This document shows, one piece after another, positions 1 to 7,206 of a DNA stretch of 64,000 nucleotides. The stretch comes from Desulfobacterales bacterium. GTDB lineage: Bacteria; Desulfobacterota; Desulfobulbia; Desulfobulbales; JAGXFP01. How positions within the stretch are numbered: position 1 is the first letter of the stretch; each line of letters opens with the position of its first letter. The stretch is taken from NCBI GenBank assembly GCA_024637225.1, contig JAGXFP010000050.1, forward strand, positions 75,905-139,904, written 5' to 3'. The position numbers and the translations under genes were made by a program. The notes beneath the pieces were generated by a model. It was not told the DNA's origin. It saw only the letters and a list, made by a program, of their open reading frames with translations, and ran no database searches.

Positions 1-350
1 GCACCAGCAAGGACATCAGCCAGTCCTTCGTGGTCATCGTCACCACCGGCATGCAGGAGATCGGCCTGGTGGTTGACGAACTGATCGGCCAGGAAGAAGT
101 GGTGATCAAGCCTCTGGTCGACTACCTCCGGGAGGAGAGCGGTTTCTCCGGCGCGACGATCATCGGCGACGGCCGGATCTCCCTGATTCTCGATATCTAC
201 GAGCTGGTCAAGATGACCTCCGAAAAACAGATCGAACGCTCCAGAGCCCAGACCATGAATCGTAAAAACAAAAACCGGGTCATCAAGGCCGGCGGGAGCC
301 TAAAAAAAGTGCCGAGCGCCGAAGCGGCCGGCCCGGAAACCATTCACTGA
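1..350 (+). CDS. cheA: CheA chemotaxis histidine kinase, C-terminal end (partial)
   Basis: The window opens inside this gene; the reading frame is open from base 3 and ends at the stop before 351. The visible part is the C-terminal CheW-like regulatory domain that docks CheA to CheW and receptors. It is recognisable from the run IGLVVDELIGQEEVVIKPL followed by GATIIGDGRISLILDI, which is the usual end of CheA P5 domains. After it comes a basic, low-complexity tail of about 45 residues (RKNKNR...KKVP), longer than needed for the fold. It heads a same-strand run with a CheB-like gene 52 bp downstream, so it is probably the kinase of the chemosensory block up to 10011. The catalytic and Hpt domains lie outside the window, so only family membership is secure. 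Confidence 0.93.
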   Translation, partial: TSKDISQSFVVIVTTGMQEIGLVVDELIGQEEVVIKPLVDYLREESGFSGATIIGDGRISLILDIYELVKMTSEKQIERSRAQTMNRKNKNRVIKAGGSLKKVPSAEAAGPETIH

Positions 351-402
351 AGAAGTGTTTTGCGGCTAGGCAACCTGAACTACGAAATAAAACGGGACCT
401 AT

Positions 403-1443
403 ATGGACAATGAAAAGATCAGAGTGCTGGTAGTCGATGACGCCGCCTTCATGGTCAAGGCGGTCAGCGAGATTCTTGAATCCGATCCGATGCTCGAGGT
501 GGTGGGAACCGCCAAAAACGGTCTGGAAGGGCTGGCCAAGGTCAAGGAGCTGCGGCCGGACGTCATCACCCTCGACATGGACATGCCGGTGATGGACGGG
601 ATCAGGGCGGTCCGCCATATCATGATCGAGGCGCCGGTACCGATCGTGGTCTTAAGTTCGCTGTACAACGACGGCTCGATAACCTTCGAGGCCCTGCGCC
701 TGGGAGTGGTCGATTTCGTGCCGAAACCTTCCGGCGCGGTCTCGCGGGACATCCACAGCGCCAGCCGTAAAATTATCGACCGGATCAAGATCGCCACCGC
801 GGTCAATATCGAAAATATCAGGCGGGTCCGGCTCTCTAAACTCGATGTCGAACAATCCCTCAGCCAACGCTACGGCTTTCAGGATCTGGAGTCGATCATC
901 GCTATCGGCACCACCATCTCCGGACCCAACACCTTCATCCGGCTGCTCTCCAACCTTTCCCCGCAATTGCCGGCCACCACGGTCATCGTCATGGACATCG
1001 CCTCCCAGATCCTTGAGTCATTCGTCCGGAAATTCGACGAACATACGGACTGGAAGATAGAAATCGCCAGGGGCGGCACCGTGATGGAACAGGGAACCTG
1101 CTATATAGCCTCGAACGAAAACGCGGTGACCATCGCAACCAATGGTGACGGCGAGGCGATCATCGAGGTATCGGAAGGGGTGGAGAAGCCCCTCGACCTG
1201 CTGTTCTCCTCCGCCGCCAAAGTATTCAAACGAAACACCATCGGCCTTCTCCTGACCGGAGTAGGCAACGACGGGGCCGTCGGCTTTGCCAAGATCAAGG
1301 AAAAAGATGGCGCGACCATCGCCCAGAGCACCAATACCTGCGTTTACCCCAATCTGACCCAGCATGCCGTGGATCAGGGAACCGTAGACTACCTTGTCGA
1401 GGAAAATGAAATCGTCGGGCAGATCGAAACCATAATGGGTTGA
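403..1443 (+). CDS. CheB-like receiver + degenerate methylesterase domain
   Basis: 346 residues with the normal CheB layout: receiver domain (about 5-125), linker, methylesterase-like domain (about 160-345). The receiver looks functional, with acidic pair D12/D13, phospho-acceptor D58 in TLDMDMPVMDG, S85 and K108. The esterase domain does not look functional. The nucleophile motif GASTGGP reads GTTISGP (residues 169-175), putting Thr171 where the catalytic Ser should be, and the QHMPPGF motif reads MDIASQI, putting Asp198 where the catalytic His should be. The catalytic Asp motif LTGVGNDG (D290) survives. The gene lies 52 bp after cheA. By family it would demethylate receptors; as read it more likely serves as a phosphorylation-dependent binding or competitor protein for CheA. 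I leave the symbol empty for that reason. Family assignment is very secure, loss of activity is inference. Confidence 0.93.
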   Translation: MDNEKIRVLVVDDAAFMVKAVSEILESDPMLEVVGTAKNGLEGLAKVKELRPDVITLDMDMPVMDGIRAVRHIMIEAPVPIVVLSSLYNDGSITFEALRLGVVDFVPKPSGAVSRDIHSASRKIIDRIKIATAVNIENIRRVRLSKLDVEQSLSQRYGFQDLESIIAIGTTISGPNTFIRLLSNLSPQLPATTVIVMDIASQILESFVRKFDEHTDWKIEIARGGTVMEQGTCYIASNENAVTIATNGDGEAIIEVSEGVEKPLDLLFSSAAKVFKRNTIGLLLTGVGNDGAVGFAKIKEKDGATIAQSTNTCVYPNLTQHAVDQGTVDYLVEENEIVGQIETIMG

Positions 1444-1526
1444 AGCCCGTTAAGCCGTTGCAAACGTAAGCCGGGCAACCCGGACAGCCGGGACGACAAT
1501 ACAGGGCCATAAGGAAAGAGTACGAG

Positions 1527-2459
1527 ATGATAATCACCTGCGAACAGTGCAAGACCCGCTACAATGTTGCCGATGAGCTGATCAGCCAATCGATCTTCAA
1601 GGTCAAGTGCTCAAAGTGCGGCAAGATCTTTACCGTCCAGAAGCCCGAAGAGATAAAACCCCTTGATCTGCCGGAAGAAGCGGCCTTGCCGGCCGTCCCC
1701 CCCCATCGGATCATTGCCGTCAGCAACCAGAAAGGCGGGGTCGCCAAAACCTCCAGCGCCATCAATCTGGGCATGGCCCTGGCCCTGCGCGGCAAACGAG
1801 TGCTGTTGATCGATTTCGACATGCAGGCAAGTCTGACCATCGCCCTGGGGCTCAACCGGCAAAACAAAACCTTTTACGACTTGCTCCATGCCCCCGGCGC
1901 CACCCTCGCCAATGTAATTACCAGAACCAGGTACCCTAATCTCTGGCTGCTGCCGTCCGGACCGAATCTGGCTTTGTTGATGAAAAAGAATATCAACCGG
2001 CCTAACTTCGAAAAAATACTCCGGGACAAACTGGAAGGGATCAAGGACAAGGTCGACCATATCATCATCGACACACCGCCCTCCATTGAATTTTTTACCT
2101 TAAACGCCCTGATGGCCTCCGACTTCGTGATAATCCCGACCCAGTGCGAATACCTGTCGATGCACGGCGTCGCCCATATTGAGGAAGTAATCGATATCGT
2201 CAAGCGCAAACAAAACGAGAGTATCGAGTACAAAATCCTGATCACCATGTTCAACGAGAACAGCACCGCCACCAAGGTGATCCATGACAAGATCAAAAAC
2301 AAATACCGCAACAAGATCTTCGCGACCACCATCGACTTCGATGTAAAACTCCAGGAGTCGCAGATAATGAATGTTCCCGTGGCCCAATACGACGCCAACA
2401 GCAGTTCGGCCCGCCAATATATGGAACTGGCCGAGGAACTTGGCGGCGAAAAATCTTGA
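1527..2459 (+). CDS. ParA/MinD-type ATPase with N-terminal zinc finger
   Basis: 310 residues. Residues 1-40 form a MJ0042-type zinc ribbon (CEQC at 4-7, CSKC about 24 residues later). From about residue 60 a deviant Walker A ATPase follows: NQKGGVAKTSS, then DFDMQAS (A' motif) and IIIDTPPS (Walker B), which is the ParA/Soj signature. ParA-like proteins use ATP-dependent dimerisation to position DNA, organelles or protein arrays. A copy inside a chemotaxis operon, as with ParC/ParP systems in other bacteria, usually localises the chemoreceptor array. A strong AAGGAAAGAG Shine-Dalgarno precedes the ATG. No parB is nearby, which argues against a chromosome-segregation role. The zinc finger fused to ParA is the unusual part. 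Fold very secure, role inferred from context. Confidence 0.9.
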   Translation: MIITCEQCKTRYNVADELISQSIFKVKCSKCGKIFTVQKPEEIKPLDLPEEAALPAVPPHRIIAVSNQKGGVAKTSSAINLGMALALRGKRVLLIDFDMQASLTIALGLNRQNKTFYDLLHAPGATLANVITRTRYPNLWLLPSGPNLALLMKKNINRPNFEKILRDKLEGIKDKVDHIIIDTPPSIEFFTLNALMASDFVIIPTQCEYLSMHGVAHIEEVIDIVKRKQNESIEYKILITMFNENSTATKVIHDKIKNKYRNKIFATTIDFDVKLQESQIMNVPVAQYDANSSSARQYMELAEELGGEKS

Positions 2460-2533
2460 CCGAAGCCATCTTCATACCCACACCGCCCTCCTCTACGGTT
2501 TAGTACCGGAACCGGGGCAGAGACAATTATCCG

Positions 2534-3304
2534 ATGGAATCCTCAAAACCAGCCTTTATTTATACCGCTGCCGCTTTTCTGGGCGCCCTGGCGCTATGGG
2601 AACTGACCGCCCGTTTCAGCGGCTGGAGCGCCCAGATATTCCCCGGGCCGGGGGCGGTCCTGGCCAGTCTTATCGAACTGACCGGCAACGGCACCCTGAT
2701 CAGGCATTCGATAGCCAGTCTCTACCGGGTCACCGCCGGTTTTTATCTGGCCATGTTCCTGGGCATCCCCCTGGGGATGTGTCTGGGCAGATGCAAGCCC
2801 CTGCGTCTCATGATAAATCCGGTTATCCATTTCCTGCGGCCCATCTCACCACTGGCGTGGATTCCCTTATCGATGCTGTGGTTCGGGATCGGCGACCTGC
2901 CGGCCATCTTTCTGATCTTTCTTTCCAGCTTCTTTCCCCTGCTGGTCGCGACTACCATCGCCGTCCGCTCGATCAATCCTGTCTATTTTCAGGTTGCAAA
3001 CAATTTCAACTTCAGCCGGCTGGAAAGCTTTACCAAGATTATGGTTCCCGCCACCATTCCGGCCATCGTCACCGCCCTGCGGCTTTCCATAACCATCGCC
3101 TGGCTGGTAGTGGTGGCGGCGGAGATGATCGCGGTTCAGTCCGGTCTCGGTTATCTGATCCTTGATTCCAGAAATGCCCTGCGCATGGACTATGTGATGG
3201 TCGGCATGGTGGTGATCGGGGTGATCGGCCTGCTGCTCGACTACATTATGCGCCAGCTGATGAACATCGAGTCGGCGGCCTGGGGAACCCTGGGCCACAA
3301 ATAA
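2534..3304 (+). CDS. ABC transporter permease, SsuC/TauC/NrtB type
   Basis: 256 residues with about six hydrophobic segments and the binding-protein-dependent permease (BPD) core. The EAA-like coupling loop sits around VANNFNFSRLESFTKIMVP (about residues 155-173). The N-terminal pattern IFPGPGAVLASL and the central RPISPLAWIPLSMLWFG are typical of the nitrate/sulfonate/taurine permease family. It would form the membrane channel with the ATPase at 3349 and the binding protein at 4133. Substrate cannot be read from the sequence; family members import sulfonates, taurine, nitrate, thiamine precursors and others. The gene starts 74 bp after the ParA gene and the Shine-Dalgarno is weak. What is odd is the location inside a chemosensory cluster. 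Confidence 0.9.
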   Translation: MESSKPAFIYTAAAFLGALALWELTARFSGWSAQIFPGPGAVLASLIELTGNGTLIRHSIASLYRVTAGFYLAMFLGIPLGMCLGRCKPLRLMINPVIHFLRPISPLAWIPLSMLWFGIGDLPAIFLIFLSSFFPLLVATTIAVRSINPVYFQVANNFNFSRLESFTKIMVPATIPAIVTALRLSITIAWLVVVAAEMIAVQSGLGYLILDSRNALRMDYVMVGMVVIGVIGLLLDYIMRQLMNIESAAWGTLGHK

Positions 3305-3348
3305 ACAAGCTCCGTCACCTCTGCAATCTTTTCAGGAAAATCGATACC

Positions 3349-4143
3349 ATGGGCCACATCCTCATCGAAAATCTGAACAAAGAGTTTATCGAACGTCGTC
3401 AGCATAAGCGGGATAAAGAGGGCAGGCCTGAATCCGATCGGACGGTAACGGTCCTCGAGGATCTGGATCTTGAATTCGAGGCCGGGGAGATGGTCTGTAT
3501 CCTGGGACCATCGGGCTGCGGAAAATCGACCCTGCTGCGGATTATCGCCGGTTTCGAGCAACCGAGCTCCGGCCGGGTTTTGCAGGACGGCCGCCAACTG
3601 TCGAAACCAAGTCCCGACAACATCTTCGTCTATCAGCATAACGGCTTATTGCCCTGGATGACGGTCTGGCAGAACATCGAACTCGGGATCCGCCGGCTCG
3701 AGGACCCCGTCGAGCAGGAAGAGACCATTCAGGAGTATATCGACATGGTCGAACTAGAAGGCTTCGAACACCACTATCCCCACCAGTTGTCCGGCGGCAT
3801 GCAGCGCCGGGCCGAACTGGCCCGCGCCCTGGTGGTCAATCCGGAGATGCTGATCATGGATGAACCGTTCAGCGGCCTCGATTTCCTGACTCACATGAAG
3901 ATGCGCGAGGAGGTGGTCAACATGCATCTTTATCTGGGCAAGACCATCCTGCTGGTCACCCATAATATCGACGATGCCCTGATCATGGGCGACCGGGTCG
4001 TGATCCTGAGCGGCCGCCCGGCCCAGGTGAAGCTGAACCGCAAGCTGGACTTCCCCCACCCCCGCGACCCGAAAACCGCCCCGAAATTGCAGGAGTTGCG
4101 GGAAGAAATCTTTTTTATGCTCGGGGTCAGTTATGCCGTTTAG
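3349..4143 (+). CDS. ABC transporter ATP-binding protein, SsuB/TauB/NrtD type
   Basis: 264 residues. Walker A GPSGCGKST (about 53-61), Q-loop near VYQHNGLLPW, signature LSGGMQRRAELARAL, Walker B LLIMDEPFSGLD-like (MLIMDEPFSGLD) and the H-loop VTHNIDDAL are all present, so ATP hydrolysis should be intact. An insertion of about 18 charged residues (around 17-34, rich in R, K, E, D) interrupts the first beta strand region, longer than in typical SsuB. An AGGAAAA Shine-Dalgarno supports the ATG. Its end overlaps the start of the binding-protein gene by 11 bp, so the two are translationally coupled. It energises the permease at 2534. Confidence 0.92.
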   Translation: MGHILIENLNKEFIERRQHKRDKEGRPESDRTVTVLEDLDLEFEAGEMVCILGPSGCGKSTLLRIIAGFEQPSSGRVLQDGRQLSKPSPDNIFVYQHNGLLPWMTVWQNIELGIRRLEDPVEQEETIQEYIDMVELEGFEHHYPHQLSGGMQRRAELARALVVNPEMLIMDEPFSGLDFLTHMKMREEVVNMHLYLGKTILLVTHNIDDALIMGDRVVILSGRPAQVKLNRKLDFPHPRDPKTAPKLQELREEIFFMLGVSYAV

Positions 4144-5170
4144 GATTTTTTCTTTTAAGAATAGCTCGTTGCCGGTCCGGATCGCCGTCATCGCCTTAGC
4201 CTGGCTGATCCTGATCTCCTGGTCCCATTATCGGATCAATATCTACCAGGACCAGGCGCAGGTGATCCGGATGGGCTATATGCCGGTGGTCACCAACCTG
4301 GCCGCGCCCCTTCTCGACCATGCCAGTCGCAACCACGGCCGGACGTGCTACAAAGCCTTGAAATTTTCCTCTTTTGCCGAAATGGCCGAGGCCTTGCGCA
4401 ACGACCACATCCAGGCCGCCTTTATCATCGCGCCGCTGGCCTTGGTCCTGCGCCAACAGGGCAGCGACATCAAGATTGTCTATATCGGCAACCGCCACGA
4501 AAGCAGCCTGGTGGTCCGCAGGGATCTCAAGGCCGAATCCCTGGCCGATCTGGCCGGCACCACTATCGCCGTGCCCATGCGCTTCTCCGGTCACAACCTT
4601 GTCCTGCGTCGCCTCCTTGCCGATCAAGGCTTGGCCCGGAGCGTAAATATCGTCGAGATGAACCCCCCGGACATGGCCTCGGCCATGGCTACGGGAGCGC
4701 TCGATGCTTATTTTGTCGGGGAACCCTTCGCGGCCCAGACCATACGGAGCGGCGACTCCTCTTTACTCTTTCATGTCGAGGATGTCTGGCCCGATTTTAT
4801 CTGCAACCTGCTTATCGTCAACCAGTCGCTGATCGACCGGGAACCGGAAACCGTTAAAAATCTGGTCCAGAATGCGGCCCGAAGCGGGATCTGGGCCCGG
4901 TCCAATCTTGATGAAGCTGCCCGGATCGCCTCGGGTTACTGGAATCAGCCGGAAGAGCTGATCAGATATGCGATGGGCAACCCGCCTGACCGGGTCAGAT
5001 TCGACCGATTCTTGCCGGACTCCGTCGAAATGCAGCAGATGGCCGACCTGATGGTGGAATTCGACCTTACGGCAACCAATGAGATTACGGGCCTGATCGA
5101 TGACCGTTTCGCCAGGGAGGCGGACCTCGGTCAGGTCAGCGGTTTTTCCAGCATCATCATCGATCAGTAA
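4133..5170 (+). CDS. ABC substrate-binding protein, NMT1/SsuA-like, membrane-anchored
   Basis: 345 residues. A single hydrophobic segment (about 13-32, AVIALAWLILISW) has no lipobox cysteine and no clear signal-peptidase site, so the protein is probably tethered to the outer face of the inner membrane. The rest matches the periplasmic NMT1/SsuA/NrtA fold: IRMGYMPVVTNLAAPLL at the start, an AFIIAPLAL strand, and the DAYFVGEPFAAQ hinge/binding motif near residue 190. The start codon overlaps the ATPase gene by 11 bp. It would deliver substrate to the permease and might also pass a ligand signal to the neighbouring kinase. Ligand unknown. Confidence 0.88.
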   Translation: MPFRIFSFKNSSLPVRIAVIALAWLILISWSHYRINIYQDQAQVIRMGYMPVVTNLAAPLLDHASRNHGRTCYKALKFSSFAEMAEALRNDHIQAAFIIAPLALVLRQQGSDIKIVYIGNRHESSLVVRRDLKAESLADLAGTTIAVPMRFSGHNLVLRRLLADQGLARSVNIVEMNPPDMASAMATGALDAYFVGEPFAAQTIRSGDSSLLFHVEDVWPDFICNLLIVNQSLIDREPETVKNLVQNAARSGIWARSNLDEAARIASGYWNQPEELIRYAMGNPPDRVRFDRFLPDSVEMQQMADLMVEFDLTATNEITGLIDDRFAREADLGQVSGFSSIIIDQ

Positions 5171-5326
5171 AGGCTCAAGGTCTATCCGTGGCAATCCCGG
5201 GTTGAACCTTGCCGGCTCAAAATCGGATTGTACTACATTGTCACATGTGGTATTTGTTGAAAACTGCTCAACCATTTTGATAAACAAATTGCGAAACCAA
5301 TCAGACGCCAACCAGTCACGACCGAG

Positions 5327-7177
5327 ATGATGACCAAAAAGACCAGAATCATCACCGCTTCCATTCTCTTCGGCATCCTGCTCGGGGTTACCGATGCCTG
5401 GGTGGACAGCGTTCTTTTTTACGACGCTTCTTTTCTGGACCTGTTGATTTTTAAGGTCCCGGCCAACGAGATTTTCACCAGAACCCTGACTCTGTTCACC
5501 TTGTTTCTTTTCGGGTTGCTGATCGCCGGTTATTACGAAAAGGCGGTTGCCTCAGAGAAAGGAAAAAACGCCAGCGATACGGAGCTTAAAAAACTGATCG
5601 ACTCAACCTCGGCGGTAGCCTGGAAACTTGACGTCACCACCCAAAAATTCATCTTCATGGGCGAAAGGCTCACCTCGCTTACCGGTTACAAGCCCGGGGA
5701 GATGACAGATTTCCAGTCCTGGGCCGACAAGATCCATCCCGACGACCGGGAGTTCGCGATGGACTTCTGTCTTTCCGCCACGGGAAAAAACGCGGACCAT
5801 GAACTGGTCTACCGGATGATAACCGCCGACGGCCGAACCCTCTGGATCAGGGATCTCGTTTTCGTCGAACCCACCGACGGTAAAGCGATTTATCTCAAGG
5901 GTTTCTTTTTCGACGTCAGCCAGATCATGGAGACCCAAGCCGAAAACAGGCAGCTTGAAGCCCAGCTGCGCCAGGCTCAGAAGATGGAAGCCCTGGGCCA
6001 GCTTGCCGGCGGGGTTGCCCACGATTTCAATAATTTCCTGACCACCATCGTCGGCTACAGCGAATTGAGCCTGATGAACATGGGACAGGACAATCCAGAT
6101 CGCGAAAACCTGACCGAGATCCTCTCGGCCGCCAACAAGGCGGCGGCGGTGACCAGAAGCCTGCTTGCCTTCAGCCGCAAACAGATCCTGAATCCCAAAC
6201 CGGTCGATGTCAACGAAGTGGTCACGGGCATGGAGAAACTCCTGGGTAGAATTCTGGGAGAAAATATCGAACTTATCATTAAAACATCTCCAGACAGGCT
6301 GATCGCCAGGGCCGATTCTGGTCAGCTGGAGCAGGTAATAATTAACATGGCCGCCAACGCCAGTGGCGCCATCAAGGACAACGGGACCTTCGCCATCGAA
6401 GTTTCGGAAACCTTCCTCGACGAAAAAGCCTCGCAAGCCTTCGAACTCGACCGAGCCGGCAAATATGCCCGCATCACATTTTCGGATGACGGCGAGGGGA
6501 TGGATGGCGCAACCCTTGAAAAGATATTCGAACCTTTTTACACCACCAAGGCTAAAGAGCAGGGTACCGGGCTGGGACTTTCCATCGTGCATGGCATCAT
6601 CAAGCAGCACAAGGGTTACATAGACGCTTACAGCCGGAAAGGCCAGGGCACGACCTTCCAGATCCTGCTTCCCTGTACCAAAAAATCGGTTGCCCAAAAA
6701 CATCGATCCGAATCTTACAAGATCGAGGGAGGCCATGAAACCATCCTGATCGCCGAGGACGAAGAGTCGGTAAGAAAATTATTGTCCGAGATCCTGGGAA
6801 GCTACGGATACAGGATTATCACAGCCAAGGACGGCCACGAGGCGGTCGCTAAATTTAAAGAGGCCGATAGCCCGATCGGCCTGGTCATCCTGGATGTAAT
6901 CATGCCGGGCCAAAACGCCAAGGAGGTCTTTGCTGAAATCCTCCGCGAATCCTCTGATGCCAAAGTCCTTTTCATCAGCGGCTATGCACCAGATATCATC
7001 AAAAACCAAGGAATGGTCACCGAAGGCGCCCACTTTCTTTCCAAGCCGATACTGCCGAACGAACTACTGCACCGGGTCCGAGAAATCCTGGACAATGGAG
7101 TCCGGCCCGAGTCCTCGCCGACAACCGAACCAGCGGTCCATCAATGCAACCGGAAACCGCCTGCCGCCGTACGGTAA
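5327..7177 (+). CDS. Membrane hybrid sensor histidine kinase (2TM-PAS-HisKA-HATPase-REC)
   Basis: 616 residues. Two hydrophobic spans lie near 8-25 and 50-68 with a short loop between them, so there is no large periplasmic sensor. A PAS/PAC domain follows (about 88-200, with GERLTSLTGYKPGEM and the WIRDL...PTDGKAIYLKGFFFDVS PAC strand), then a coiled linker, then HisKA with the H232 box VAHDFNNFLTTIVGYS. The HATPase N, G1 and G2 boxes are NMAANA, FSDDGEGMD and GTGLGLSIV. A C-terminal receiver carries phospho-acceptor D523 (VILDVIMPG) and K574-type FLSKP. The HDFNN-type kinase plus an attached receiver is common in deltaproteobacteria. It sits between the ABC transporter and the CheW/LysM gene, suggesting that it feeds into the same pathway. 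Confidence 0.94.
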   Translation: MMTKKTRIITASILFGILLGVTDAWVDSVLFYDASFLDLLIFKVPANEIFTRTLTLFTLFLFGLLIAGYYEKAVASEKGKNASDTELKKLIDSTSAVAWKLDVTTQKFIFMGERLTSLTGYKPGEMTDFQSWADKIHPDDREFAMDFCLSATGKNADHELVYRMITADGRTLWIRDLVFVEPTDGKAIYLKGFFFDVSQIMETQAENRQLEAQLRQAQKMEALGQLAGGVAHDFNNFLTTIVGYSELSLMNMGQDNPDRENLTEILSAANKAAAVTRSLLAFSRKQILNPKPVDVNEVVTGMEKLLGRILGENIELIIKTSPDRLIARADSGQLEQVIINMAANASGAIKDNGTFAIEVSETFLDEKASQAFELDRAGKYARITFSDDGEGMDGATLEKIFEPFYTTKAKEQGTGLGLSIVHGIIKQHKGYIDAYSRKGQGTTFQILLPCTKKSVAQKHRSESYKIEGGHETILIAEDEESVRKLLSEILGSYGYRIITAKDGHEAVAKFKEADSPIGLVILDVIMPGQNAKEVFAEILRESSDAKVLFISGYAPDIIKNQGMVTEGAHFLSKPILPNELLHRVREILDNGVRPESSPTTEPAVHQCNRKPPAAVR

Positions 7178-7206
7178 AAAAATGAGTTAGCGCAGAAATC
7201 AAATTC

